DNA from: Rotaria sp. Silwood1
Lineage: Eukaryota; Rotifera; Eurotatoria; Philodinida; Philodinidae
Assembly (NCBI GenBank): GCA_905250075.1
Contig: CAJNOP010000009.1
Location: 1,267,915 to 1,331,914 of the forward strand
DNA: 64,000 nucleotides
Direction of reading: 5' to 3'
A program made the position numbers and the translations under genes. Shown here one piece after another: positions 25,101 through 38,234 of this stretch. Under the pieces are notes generated by a model. The model was not told the DNA's origin and ran no database searches. It worked only from the letters and a program-made list of their open reading frames with translations. The stretch's first letter is position 1; each line of letters opens with the position of its first letter.

Positions 25101-28100
25101 TATCTGAAAAATTAACATGAATCTATGAATCTAATTATATCAAACAGTTCTTCTTTACCTCGATCGAATAATATATGAGATAATTAAGAACCTAATAATG
25201 CATTTTCACTCTTTATATTTATGACATCAATTGATTTTGAAGACGATGTGGTTTTAGTTCAGCAAAAGACCTTCCAAATGCACCCATGCTCTTTTTGTTA
25301 CTCGCAGAAACTGCGGCGCACACGGCCACCCATGATTGCCTTGGCTCTAATTGTAAAACATCTTGTACACGTGAAAAGTAAAGTAGCTATGAATGTCCAT
25401 GAGCACTAAAAAGAACCTTTATTCCGACTGAAAACAAAAAATACAGTCCAAAAGGAGTGTCTGTATAATATTTGCTCCAAACTCTATCATGTGTTGCAAC
25501 TTTGTTGACGTCTCAATAATGTTAAACTTAAAAGTTGAATTCAAGTCTTCAATAATTACTTCAAGTATTCAAGTAGTCAATCATTCAGTTTAGATATTCA
25601 ATAAATACTCTAGAGCTGTATTAGCAATAGTTGAATACTCGAAATTCAAATTTCAAATCTAATATATCTAACAAATAGTCATTAGAGATGTGCTGTTATT
25701 TAGTTGAATATTGCTTTCTAGTACTGATGATGATATATTCCTACGACTAAAAATTCAAAATGAACGAAATACATGTAGTATTATTACAGAATTTTTGTGT
25801 TTCATTGTAAAGAAATTATCTTCAAGAACGTAACCATGTTTTCAAAAATTAGTAGGTCAACATTCAACTACCGAAAAAATACTGTTTACCCCATTGGTCT
25901 ATTCATTTTTATCGCAATCAACTGTGGAGCATCTGATATTGTTAATCCATTTGCAATAGTTTGATTTTTAACAATAACACTACGGTAATCGACAACGATT
26001 ACTACTATGACAGGATTTCATATCAATATAAAACTTTTTACTAGGGCTCCAACGATAAAGTAAAAAGATTAACGTATAAAGAAGAAATACTCTTATCCAA
26101 GATGAAGATATTCTTTTCTTGTCATTCGTCACATTAAATCTGTCTATGTTTGATTTGATTAGATAGATAGATAAATATATAAATATACTAGTTCTAGAAA
26201 GAATCACACTGATCCGTATTTGCATCAAATAAAATTTTAGTTTTATTAAAAAAGTCAATTAGTAAGAACAAGTTACTTAGTAAAAAGTCCTTTTCTGATG
26301 TAATACAAAGCTAAAAGAAGCATGAGATATAAAAAAAAAAAACTTGATGAAAAAAACAACTGTCACTCGTTTATGCCAATGTAATCAACATGATACATAG
26401 AATAATATGGAGCTATAGATATGCGTCAATTTGCATTTGTATGTAAGCAATGAAAAGATTAATAACAACAGATAAATGTTTTCTACGCTTTCTTCTTTGT
26501 TTTTGTAATGAAAAGAAAAACCAAAATTCTTGTTATCGAAATTAATAGACGAGATATGTTTGAATTATTTTTTCTTTTTCGTATTTATGTATGATTCTGA
26601 TCTTGCTCTGAATATGAACAACAATCTAATAGAATAATTCTTTTCTTTGTACGACTAGAAAGCAAAACTGTACAGAATGTTTTAAAACTCATCATCATAT
26701 TTCAAATGCATATTACACCGTTATTGATCGAATTTAATCCCATATGCCTTTTTTTTCTGTTATATGAGAAATAAAAGTTCAATATATATGAGTATGACTG
26801 AGTGTAAATAATAAACATATTTTACTACTACTCAATCAAGATTCATTTTGATATGTTTCTATCAACGTCTTATACCAAACTACGTCTAATGCGAGTAAGA
26901 ATTATGAAATGGGTCAACGCATTCATTTCATTGATTATCAAAATTTTCTCTGTGACAAGAACAAAGCACTGTCGACGAATATACTAGTTTGTTGATATTT
27001 CCAGAAACTATCAAATGAAAAAGTAATAAACTAGTAATGAGACAGATTAATTATTTAAACAGTAGAAAAACTACCATATTTTTTAAACTGTACTCAAAAG
27101 TGATAGGTATTCAGGAATTATTGTGAACTGAATATTAAAGAATAAAAATTCATAACTCGTCTCCTACAGATAAACAGAAAAAAGTGTTGAACTAAGCTTA
27201 ATAATCAATAATCGAGTAATATGCAGTACAAATGTCAGGGTGACTTTTGGGATACTATATAATTATCGATATCTAAACTAAAAAGATATGATCTAGACAT
27301 TTCAAACTTATTATATCATCAAACGATTTGAAGACATGTACTTTTTTAATTTATTGGTGGGGTAAGTATTATGACAGGTTTAATTCTTCGATACAAACAG
27401 AAGAAAAAAAAACATTGAAAGATACAGATAATTTATTTTTATCGTTTTATAAACGTTTTCATTATTGTATGCACACACTTGTTTAGATAATATAAACACT
27501 AATTCACAAATGATGTATTCAAAAACAAACAATTTGTTCTAATAGAATTCGTCTAATTCCAAGAATTTTTTTTGATGCAATCTGATGATCGAATCCAAAT
27601 TTTTGATGATGTTGATGCTGTTTAAGTACTAACGAGCGTGAGAAGTCTTAAGTCATATATGTGAAAATCACTTTTTTTTCTGACACATGTTTATCTAATG
27701 CATCCTCGAATAGAACATTTCGCAGTTTTCGACGAATGTCTCAAATTACATCATTGGTCAAAAGCCTATCATTGTTAGAAATAAACATTACAATGTAAAT
27801 AATAAAGAAGTAATCAAATACATAAGACAATGATATTTGTTTTGATATTTATTTATAGTTAAAAGTCTGTGGCCATGTTAAAGAAAAGTATAAACATTAA
27901 AAAAAATGTGAAATAATTTTACGAAAGTAGATAAAGATATTTTATGAAACGAAGAAGAATAATGAATAAGAATAAGTCAAACGAATTAAAAATTGAAAGC
28001 TAAAGTTATAATTACGGAGATATAAAAGATTGAATAAAACAATAAAAATGTATATAAAGAAGTACAGATATGAGAATATAGAGAACTGATGATAGTAATT

Positions 28101-29063
28101 AATGTCAGTGGTTGTCAAGGTTGCATGCTTAATAGGTCTATAGACTTAAGAATATAAATACAGAAATGTCGAGATAGAAGAGAAGTAGTATTTATTTTAG
28201 AATGCAGTATTGATGCATAGATGTTAAAGAGTGGATATTAAGAAATAAGTTTGATGTCATAGACATAGAAATTCATTATAAGAATACAAAATTAAGGAAA
28301 ATATCATCAAAGAATATTCAATATGAACATATCTGAGTTTAGTCATCTCTTATCTAGATCTGTAGATCATAAATCGATGAAATGCAGTCATTAGAATTAT
28401 TTAATTGACGTTCCTTTATATGTTAGCAATTGACTTGATGGCAAAATAGTTTGTAATTCTTTTCAATTGAAATAGTATTATTTTCAAAAAATTTCTTAGA
28501 ATCTGATATAAGGAAATGTTTTAGCTTCTTCTATATATATTTTTTTATTTTCTCCCTCTCAATATAAATCAATTATGAAACGTTGTTGAAGGCAATGTCT
28601 TGGTATTTTTGCCTTTCTATAATGCTGTCGCATAACATGAAGATAACTGGCTGAATTTCGACAAACGAATAATACTCTAGCTGAATATCATGTTTTGCGC
28701 TGTCAACAAAATATGTCATCACCAAACAAATCATTGCTGTAAGAATTTTTTTTTAGCGATATACAAGGCTATTAGATAACTCTGATATGGTCTTTTTTGA
28801 GTTGAACTGTTTTTTTAGTGCATTTAGAGTAATATATGCTATCTATCATGTCAGTATATTGTTCTTCATTTTATTAAATAGATAGAAAATTTTATCGTAT
28901 GAAATTATTTATTACTAAAAAAAAACCAAGATTTTATTAGGTAACAAATAAACACTGGTTTTCTTTTTATATACTAAATTTTCTTTTTTTTTTTAGTAAA
29001 AATCATTGATTATTAATATTATTAATTCTATTCTAGACTATATAATATATTTTAATTCACAAA
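25101..29063. repeat. Spacer and duplicated 5' flank of P2X copy 3 (unit 3 of 3)
   Basis: About 25,510-26,110 matches 8,820-9,230. About 26,140-29,063 matches the flanks of copies 1 and 2. A GATA-type simple repeat (gatagatagata) lies near 26,161. No supported gene. Confidence 0.7.
29022..29063 (+). promoter_or_regulatory. Conserved start-proximal motif, P2X copy 3
   Basis: ATTCTATTCTAG ending at 29,036, then a TATAATATATTT stretch, 27 nt before the ATG. Confidence 0.35.
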
Positions 29064-32000
29064 ATGAATTCAACTCCACTTTTAAAAAAGCGGTATCATA
29101 TTGGAAAAAGTGTGAAAAATATGCTTATGGGTTTTTTCACTGAATATGAAACACCAAAATTAGTTTTAATACATAGTGCAAAATATGCTGGTATACTTCG
29201 CATTATACAAATCATTATTCTTATTTATTCTGTAATATATTTACTTATATATGAAAAAGGTTATCAAAAACAAGATACAGCAGTTATATCATCGGTAACA
29301 CTTAAAGTAAAAGGCATTGGTTATGCTCATACGCTAGAAAATAAAACACTGATTATTGATGTAGCAGGTATATTGAAAATAAAAGGAAAGAATCTTATTG
29401 AGAATCTAATTATTATATTATTTTAATAGATTATATTATTCCACCATCAGAAAATAATGCTATATTTATAATGTCAAATTTTGTTCAAACTGATCAAACA
29501 CGCACTATATGTGCTGAGCATATAAAAGTTGAAGGAGCAAAATGTCAAAATGATACCCAATGCTCCAGTAAACCATTTACACCAGATATGAATGGACGTT
29601 GGACAGGTCGATGCTTACTATCACCAGAAAAAGATATTGGCAATGAGACAACAAATATTACAAAAACTAGAACGGGTTTATGTGAATATGCAGGTAGACG
29701 TTTTGTTTTTACATTGCAAAAGTTACCAGAGAACTTTTTGTATATTAACGAAATAGTTTGATATTTACATTTAAAAAGCAAATGAAATATTGCTTCCGTT
29801 TTATGTTTAGTATTTTTATTATTGTAACAATATCTTAGAAGACATTCAGTATATGAGTATCAGTCACGTGTATGACTAATTTATCCAACATCCACATGAC
29901 AAGTGTTATGACTGTAAGAGTTTGTAAATATAAGTGTCCCTTTTTTTATTAGAAACAGTATCAACGGTTGAAAACATTTTTACAATATTATTTAATCAGA
30001 TTTCTTTTTTGCTTTTGTTTCAATTGTTAAGTTTAGTAGCTTACAATTGTTATGCTTGAAAAAAATGATAGAACTTGTGAGATTTTCATCGCTAAAGAAG
30101 TATGTTACATAGTTATTAATTTTTTATAGAATAAATATAAGATTTATCAATTTATTTAATAGATAAAAAACAAACATGAATATTTATTTTTAAGGATATA
30201 TACAATGGATAAGGTATTGTACAGCTGTATGATTACTAAAATAGTATTGTATTATAAGCAATCATTTTTTCCTACAGTTCCATATTTATTGTGTATATTT
30301 TTTCAAATTTTATTTTTTTCTTCAATCTTCTAACAATAAACTGTTTTATATTGATGATATCATGAAATATTTAACTTTTTTCATTAACTATGAAAATCTC
30401 TATCTCATAAAGTAAGAGAAAACTAAGATATAGATTGAACATAGTAGAATGTAGGAAATAAAAGATAAATTATTTTGTGAAAGAGACATTTGATTACATA
30501 TAAATATACAATGTTGATTGTTACTCAAATCAATCAGATAGACATTTTCAAATGCATAAGTATCTGTAATCTTTCAGTTATTTATCATAAAAAAAATAAC
30601 ATTATTTGTTTATATTATGATTCGGATTTCATTGCATTTTACAGTTAATCTGACAACCCGTATTTTAATACAGAATTTTTTATCTAAATTTAGAAAATTG
30701 CTCACTAGAATGGTCACCAAAAACCCTCACATCCGAATTCAGTAAATAGTGAATATTTTAAGCATTTCAATTACGTAGTTCTGGAAATTTCATATAATCA
30801 CTTACATATGTCTAAAATCTGTTTAAGATGAATGTGGCATTTAATGGCATCTGAAAAACTTTGCGTCATTCATTTATCAATGCTTATCTATTCATCTTTA
30901 GAATCAGGAGTTCGTTCAAAAATCATAGTGGATGATAGAGCATGATCACTATAAGTTACCAACGTACGTTCATAAATATCGGATGAACTTCACCATCCAA
31001 AACACAAAATTTTTGCACAAATTTGATTTTTTATCAGTGTATTAGAGGTGATTCAAAAAAAAATGTATTGCTATATCTGGATATAAATGTTTAATTCATT
31101 AGAGCTCATACCGTCTATAGATCGAGAACTGTATGAACTACACGTAGACAAGAATATGAATTATTAGGGCTTCTTGTTATTGTGAAATAGAATCAATCTC
31201 GGCACTTTTTGAACGACTCTCATAATATGAAGTTTGTATCTTAAAGTCCAATCGTCAAGATCAATTATGATGCAAACGCTGACCATCTTTATTCTAGAGT
31301 AAGATGACACTGGTATCTTTTTTTTCATGACTGAACTCGTGTTGATAAAAGTTGTTTATTTGTCAAAAGCTAGTGGATGAATAAAAGATCATTAATCGAA
31401 TTTTTCTTAAAAAACTTTGAAATTAGCTGTTTTACTAACGTCTGTTCAAAAATATGATGATTATGAGTGTTTTTGCAATAACTCAACAACGGAAAGAGTT
31501 AGAGAACAGTGACTTTCATCGTTCAAAAGAGAAGACACAAAGTCATCAAAGTATTTTGAAATTTTGTTGATCAACAATTGGTCAATCAAGTGAGTTCTTT
31601 ATGAATATTCTCAAAAACGATACTATAAAGTTTTCTCCCTTTGAATTTTGGCTTTTATAACACTTGATGGAAAAAACTTTTCTCTTTCCATCTATGCAAC
31701 AGTGACATTCCGAACGAGTTTCATTCAAGAGTTATAACACTTTTCTAGAGACATCCTATTTCAGTCAACTGAACAACCATCATCTAGAGAAAAGCAGTCA
31801 ATCAAAGATAATTCACCATGTTGAGTCGAATAGTGATATTTGTTTTTAGATTTTGAAATGATGTAATACACTGTTGTCTCAATACTTCCAAAACATTCAC
31901 TCCTTCGTTATTATGGAGATTGATTGTAGAATTTAACAAATATTTAAATAATACTGTGTGATCATTTCAAACCTAAAACCAAGTCTCACTATGCAACTCA

Positions 32001-33230
32001 CCATGATGAATTACTCTGATCCAGCTAGTTTTTCAGTTAATTCTAGTTCAATTGACTGAAATCAGGAGCATCAGAAAAAATCTTATAGCTCTTTTCATGA
32101 AACTATCAAAGAATGGCGGCCTTGCATACATAAAAAAAAATAAGAATTTTTTATATCGATTAGTCGTAATAAAAGTCTAAATTGAATGAGAAATAGCTTT
32201 AGAATATCGCTTTCGAAAATATTCACAAAGAATTCATCTGATTAATCCATTGCTGATCAATCAAATTTTGATATACTTTGATGGTCCCAGATATTGTCTC
32301 TTGAATGGTGAAAATTACAGCTTTCTAGACCTTTCGATTCTAGAGCTATTTCAAAAATATCATGGTCATTATTTTTCTGGGATAGACATTAACAAGACTT
32401 TTTTTTTTGTAGGTTGGTGTCCACCAGAAGATGATCTTACATCGACAATGCTTATTCAAGGAGTTCTTGATTTTACATTATTTATAAAAAATTTCATTGA
32501 ATTTCCAATGTTCAATGTTAAACATAAAAATATGGTTGATAGCTTAAAAAAATCATGTACTTATCATCCAAAAGATCATAAAGATTGTCCGATATTTACT
32601 ATAGATTATATAATGAGCGAAGCGGAAAAAAATACTACTGAACGTAATTTAATGTTACGTTATGGTGGTGTCGTACGTATTAAACTGGATTGGGATTGTA
32701 ATTTAGATCGAAATATAAAATTATGTAAACCTGAATATTCATTTGCTCGTCTTGATGTACCTTTTTATGAAAAACCATTTTCAAAGGGTTTCAATTTTCG
32801 TCATGCTACTGCTTGGAAACATGATGAAGATCATTTTCGTGCATTAACAAAAGCTTTTGGTCTTCGTTTTATAATTTCTGTTAGTGGTAAAGCTGGAAAA
32901 TTTGATATTATTACATCGACTTTAAATATTGGTTCATTAGTTGGACTCTTTGGTTTAGCAACATTTGTTTGCGATATTCTTCTACTTCATTTATCGAAAA
33001 AATCAGATGCTTATCGGAATTATGTGTTTGAAATTGTTCATTTACGAACACGATTTAATAGTGCAATAAGAGACACAAGAATTCATTTTCAATCTAAGGA
33101 CGAAATATGTCCGAATTCTGTATCAAATGATAAAACAGCATTATCAAATGGAGCAATTGGTCATCTTGTAAAATCTCCAGGAAAAACAGTTTCCATTCGT
33201 CCACTGATTCTGATTCATCCAGATCAATGA
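29064..33230 (+). CDS. P2X: P2X purinoceptor-like ATP-gated cation channel, tandem copy 3
   Basis: Exons 29064-29367, 29430-29693 and 32413-33230 join into 461 aa. Motifs run as in the other copies: YETPK, TM1, KVKG, ten ectodomain cysteines, FTLFIKN, NFR, TKAFG, and TM2 with the conserved Asp (VCDILLL). This is the most diverged copy. Intron 1 (62 nt) is different, and the tail keeps the SPGKTVSI motif but ends LIHPDQ rather than NPIQSTC. The ORF reads in frame upstream of exon 3 from 32,250, but that part lies in the right arm of a fold-back element, and the acceptor TTTTTTTTGTAG at 32,412 restores the family junction CEYA-GWCPPED. Probably a working, diverging paralogue. Confidence 0.95.
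29694..32412 (+). other. Intron 2 of P2X copy 3
   Basis: 2.72 kb. The first part aligns to the other copies. The last kilobase is occupied by a fold-back element (31,432-32,394) instead of the 318-bp block of copies 1 and 2. Confidence 0.8.
31432..32394. mobile_element. Fold-back element, family shared with the dynein intron copy
   Basis: The left arm (about 31,432-31,560; ctaacgtctgttcaaaaat, ...caacggaaagag...) and right arm (about 32,265-32,394) are diverged inverted copies. Both arms match the 434-bp element at 57,472-57,905. This copy has a longer interior with no ORF of note. Its right end lies only about 18 nt from the exon 3 acceptor. Confidence 0.75.
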
Positions 33231-36200
33231 AAGTGTTTACAATCAATTTGAGTTATGTATTTTATATTATAAATAACAGCGTTTTTCTTTATAGAGAATT
33301 TTGGTTTTTATTTTTGAATAATGATATACATGGGAACAGGCAATCTGACCAGATATCCTGATGCTTTTTTTCATGCTGCAATACCTAATAATGTATGAGA
33401 AAAATATAATTTTTTTCACCAGTTACACTACTTGTAGAATTCTGATGACTTTTTATAACTTCGTGGTAAACGCCAACAGGTTCTTTGGCAGGTCCTTAAC
33501 TATTTTAGTTTTGGGCAGAATAGGTTGCTGAAACAAAATAAAAAACATGAGAGATTTACAAGTAGTGTAACTGTTTAAAAAAAAGCATTTGAAAATCTAT
33601 TCAAACTTGCAACACTCCTGTATACTTTTTTTGTCTGAAATAAACAAATGCTTAACTTTTCAAGGCGAAAATTATTTTTCAATTGAAAAGTAATTGTTGA
33701 AACATTCCATTGTATGTCACTGATAATGATTTCATGAATAATTTTAGGATAATTACCAAGACACTAATCAGTAAATATAACATTCGATGTGTGACTTTAG
33801 AGATGGTACATCGAAAGATCGACCATCTCGTCTGCGGAGAAGTTTTAGATTTTGAATTGGTCATTTCATTCAAAACCCTGCAAAAAGTTGTTATGATATT
33901 TCAAATAAAAGCTCATTATGGTTTACTTGAAAAAGATTTGACAAGGACTACAGTTCTTCAAAGCTTATTATCATACTCAAAAAACTTAATTGTTTAATTC
34001 TATTCATACTTTGAAATTTTCTTCTTCGTTGTTAAATACTTTGAGGCGTGAAACATCTCAGATGATAGAGATTTATATCTCTACAATATGAACTATTTCT
34101 ATAATTTTTTGACGGCCATTTTTTATGACAAGAAGATCAAATCAGCACAAATAAGGATACAAGCTAGGTCATGGTTTGTTTGTATCATGGAAGAAAGTAT
34201 TAGCTATCAGTCTGTGTTTCAGACATGTTGTAGCCCTAAGCACGATATATTTTTGGTTATATTTTCCTTTGAAACATTGTACTAGACGGTTGCAGAACTT
34301 TTCTCAATCAAAGGTCGACGATAATTTTGTAACATCGCGTTAGTAATATAGCATAAAATACATTATTGTTATTCTAACTTTCACATAGTGACAAAAGAAT
34401 AGCACCAGACTTAAAACTATTCTGTCAATTAAAAAAATGCGAGATTGATAAGAAAAAATGAACTATAAATGTTAAACTTGGATTAAATAGTATGAAACTG
34501 GATTTTAAAATTACCCAAGACATAATTCGATCGCTTAATGGTCCTCGAACTTTATCTTAATCGTTAACAATAACAATAGATGGGTAGGGGAAAAATATAT
34601 CTAACTCAGATGTAATTCTATTTTTGTTCTGCATTTTGATAGAATTCCTTCTGTGCTTACATATTAAAAGTCGAAAAACTCAAATTTCTTTAAATTCTTT
34701 TTTATTTTATATGATGTATGTTTACGGATAATGCATAGAGGGCGTCCAGGTACAAGGACGAAGGAAACTGTATTATATCTCGACACAAGGGGAATATGTA
34801 ACATTTATCGATGTCTGGGCACTTACTCTGAATATTTTCCTTTTTTCCACAAAACTTTCCATGAAATTTCTAAGCTTAGCTGGTGTTGAAGAGCATTTTT
34901 AAATAAGAAGATCAGTTGAACATGAATATACTATTGAAATAATTGAAGGTTATGCTATATGGACAGCTAGTTATTTTTTGAAGCACTAATGGGAACCTTG
35001 TTAAATTTTTGAGTGCCATTGCTATTGAACTGCCTTGTTGGTTTTTGTTATTTTCTGCTACTCTGCAATGGGCTAAATTTTGTTTGTTATTTCATATAAA
35101 GGTCGCAGTGTGTTTGGACAAGCAGGCTCTTTCTAAAAAGCTTTTTTTAATACTGGACGTTCAAACGAAAGAAAAAGAGTCAAACCATGCGATTTTTACC
35201 AGAGCGTTCCCTACGGATGATCCCAAATAGAATTACTTCGATACAGACTCAATTAGATTATTTTCTGCTGAAATTTGTTTGATGTGGAAAGAATGAGAAT
35301 GAATTGATCATAGAACGAACGATTTCTTCTGAGAGAACAAGTATGTTGACCAAAGAAGTTGATCCGTTAGTTGAGATTTCGTCACATAAGAATTCAAGTC
35401 TTATGCTCACAAAGATCATCGTTTGACAAATAAGACACTTTTCATATATTGGTTTTCTTGTTGCTGCAGAATGAACAAATCTTATCTTGCGATTCTTGCA
35501 ACTCATGAGATTCCTCTGTCAGATATCGTTGTCTTTCAGTTCTTCATTGTCCATCGAAGTTTTCTTTCGTGATGTTCAGTAGATGCGGATGTATGCCTCA
35601 TTGTACATAATGATTGGTGAAGTTTTTGTTGTGTAATCTGTGCTTTACATTCATTGTCTGCTATTTAGAGTAGTTCAACTTAAATGTGGTAGTCAGTATT
35701 GTAACTCTATTTATACTATATTTAATCAGAAGGCTTTGGTTCTCATCTCCAAAGAACCGCCATCAAATCCTTCACAACTAGGCGTCATATAAGGTAAAAC
35801 TTTGGAATTTTTACTCAAGAGATACAGTGGGTTGAGTTTCTAAATCATATGCAAGACACAATACTCATAATTACTAGTATTTTTTTCTTCTGTATGACTG
35901 ATCGAGCAAAGTTTTTATAATAGAATTTTCCATTTGAACCTTCGGATATGAGTGTTAGTTGTAACTAGAGTAAGACAACACCTACACCCTTACACATGAA
36001 AATGTAAGTCTGACTCGCTGGGTTGAAAACTTCTGTGAAGATATTATTTATTGTTTTCATTCAGTTTTTACAATATAATTTCTTCTGTGCAGTCCCAACA
36101 AAAGCGGATATAATAGTAGTTGTAGTAGATTTTAATATTAGTGATAAAAATGAAACATTCGTTTTGCATTTCAGTTTCAAGTATTTATTGAACTACTTGA

Positions 36201-36589
36201 TGAAAAATAGCAGACCAAGTACTGGAGATTCGTATACTGGAATGTTTCGTATTGTTTTCCTACTATAAGTAATACTTTGAAAAATCGAATTATATCCATC
36301 CAAAAGCTAAATCTTGCTGTTCTATATGTATAAACTTTTCTTTGACAGTAGAAAAGATGTGATACTGCTGGTTAAGATCACTGGTAAACATATCCGATTT
36401 GGTTTTAGAAAACAGAATGAAATTTCATCTAGCTGTTATGAAGTTAGAAATTAAATAGCACTCTCTCAAAAGAATAACGAAATATTCGTTTTACTTTGAC
36501 ATCTTTGCGCATATGTCCATTGGTATATTATTAACCGCACGCGATTTACATTATTGGTTAACCTATCTGTTGATCCTTCGACTGTTTTA
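33231..36589. other. Intergenic region after P2X copy 3
   Basis: No well-supported gene. A small inverted repeat lies at 33,380-33,600. A minus-strand stretch at about 35,235-35,610 reads partly open and includes two CxxC pairs, but only with a frame change, so I leave it uncalled. ORFs at 33,710, 35,009 and 36,023 show no motif. Confidence 0.5.
33380..33600. repeat. Inverted repeat in the 3' flank of P2X copy 3
   Basis: 33,420-33,436 (CAGTTACACTACTTGTA) and 33,557-33,573 are perfect 17-bp inverted copies. Looser pairing continues outward through the T-rich and A-rich sides. Confidence 0.65.
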
Positions 36590-37090
36590 ATAAAAGTTGA
36601 ATGCAGTAAATCGACTTATCAGGTTCGTTTCTTTGTATGACCAGCTCCTAGACAAGTAGTTTAGCCGATTGTTCAGTTAGTTCTCTTTTATCGTTGGTGA
36701 CATATTTGTCGGTCAGTAGCCAACCACTATCGGTTGCACGAACTTAAATAAGATAATGGGCTTTTTTCTCGACATCTGGTATAATGCCGAGCAAGTCAAA
36801 TGTCAAATCGAGATCAAACAGTTTTTCTTTTGTTTTTAAACGTTTAGCAAAAGATGAAACTACAAAGAAGGAGCTGATTCCTTTAAAAGATTTCGTGATG
36901 TTTGTTGTTCACTCAAGTTGATATAACCATGTTTAACTGAACTCGAAACAAATTTGACACATTTAATCCAGTTGAAAAGAGAATCTGAGACAACGTTGAC
37001 TTTAGGCTGATTGGTTAAATTGATGTAGTGTGTCGTGTCTAAAGCAAATATGGAGACTATGTGCGTCTCGTCTATGACTTGAGTGAGTGC
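36590..37090 (-). pseudogene. Decayed coding region, family not recognised
   Basis: Read on the minus strand, about 75 codons are open from near 37,090 (beginning VIDETHIVS) to a TAG at 36,860-36,862. After a frame change another open stretch follows (including KEKLFDLDLTFDLLG and GIIPDVEKKAHYL), then a TAA, a further stretch (ATDSGWLLTDKYVTNDK), a TAG, and more open sequence. Amino-acid composition looks protein-like across the breaks, unlike chance ORFs nearby. I see no family motif. Unresolved introns are an alternative to decay. Confidence 0.4.
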
Positions 37091-37805
37091 ATCATATCAG
37101 CAGCAACTTTTCTCTAGGTTTATTTACAAATTTTTGTTGTTCATTTGAGCATGAAAACTATGTTTGTATTACTAGCTCATTTTCGTTTTTAACTGGGTTC
37201 TCTGTTTCTAACAAATAGCTACCAAACTATAAAGCGCCACGTGAACTTAATAGAAAATAATTCAATCCCATTGATCTTTGTGTTATCTTGTGTGTTCCAA
37301 CTCACAAAAAATTACGAAAATAGCAATAATATAGAACAGCTTTTCATTAATAGCAACACGCTTTTATCACCACTCCTTGATCTTACAATTAGCCATTCAT
37401 ATATACACAAAACTACAGAAAACTTTACATTCGAAGCACCGCATCATATTTGCACTAAAGTAAAACATCTAAACTTCTATTGAAGACTATTGATGCATTC
37501 TAAAGAATTTTATCTATATTTTTCTTGCTACTGATAGAATTTCGCTTATATTTATAAAAAAGAAACAAGATAGACAGATATAGAAGTAATTCTTTTGCAG
37601 TTTTATAATTCAATTACTTGTTGTATATCGTTTTTTTTATTTAAAATTGTGCTATTCTTTATTCACCCGAAATTAATGATACATATAGTTTTCTATTAAA
37701 TCTTAAGAAAATGATGTCGACTCATTAATGATTATACAATAGATAAATATAGAAGATTGTTAGTAGTACAAGTATGTATAAAAGGAAATTCTTCGTTAAG
37801 CTTTC

Positions 37806-37811
37806 TTTATT
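37806..37811 (-). terminator. Candidate poly(A) signal of the small minus-strand gene
   Basis: AATAAA on the minus strand, about 60 nt past the stop codon at 37,870. Confidence 0.45.
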
Positions 37812-37869
37812 ATCATGTAATATGTATCTCAACACTTTTGATGGGTCTTAGTTACCAACATACATTTCT

Positions 37870-38234
37870 TTATTTTTTAAAATATGCAGCAATAAATGCA
37901 TCTCGTGTTTTTGTCCACTCTTCATCGGACATTCCTGCATAAACATTATAGAATTGATGAACAATTGATTTTCGTTTTGGTACTGTTGATTGTTGAATAC
38001 CATTTGGAATAGATATTGTTGAATCTAGAGATTTATTGTTTTCATTATTTTGATCTTCTGAACGAACGATGAATGTAGAGTTAGTTGAATGAATATCAGG
38101 ATCTAAAAGAAAATTTGTTCAACATGAAATAACAATGTAATCTTACTTGTTTTTTTCCGTAACTGCCGTTGTTCCTGTATTTTATTTTGTTTATGTAATA
38201 AAAGTACGTAGTCTTGTTTCTGTTTTCGATTCAT
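37870..38234 (-). CDS. Small two-exon gene, hypothetical protein (106 aa)
   Basis: Minus strand. Exon 1 is 38,234-38,147 and exon 2 is 38,102-37,870, with a 44-nt intron (GTAAGA donor, TTCTTTTAG acceptor) that keeps the frame. The product starts MNRKQKQDYVLLLHKQNK, a charged, helix- and coiled-coil-prone segment. A polar Asn/Ser-rich linker follows, and it ends RKSIVHQFYNVYAGMSDEEW...FIAAYFKK. AATAAA lies about 60 nt after the stop. The frame is open a few codons before the ATG (to a TAA), so an upstream exon joining at TTGATCAG is possible. No family recognised and no signal peptide or membrane segment. Confidence 0.6.

Noticed and set aside
32250-32412. In-frame extension upstream of P2X copy 3 exon 3
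   Set aside because: It is open by chance through a fold-back arm. The family junction requires splicing at 32,412.
33679-33997. Overlapping ORFs on both strands after P2X copy 3
   Set aside because: No motif and no splice or poly(A) context specific to them.
35235-35610. Minus-strand stretch with CxxC pairs resembling a zinc-finger or RING fragment
   Set aside because: The cysteine pairs fall in different frames and the spacing does not match a known finger.
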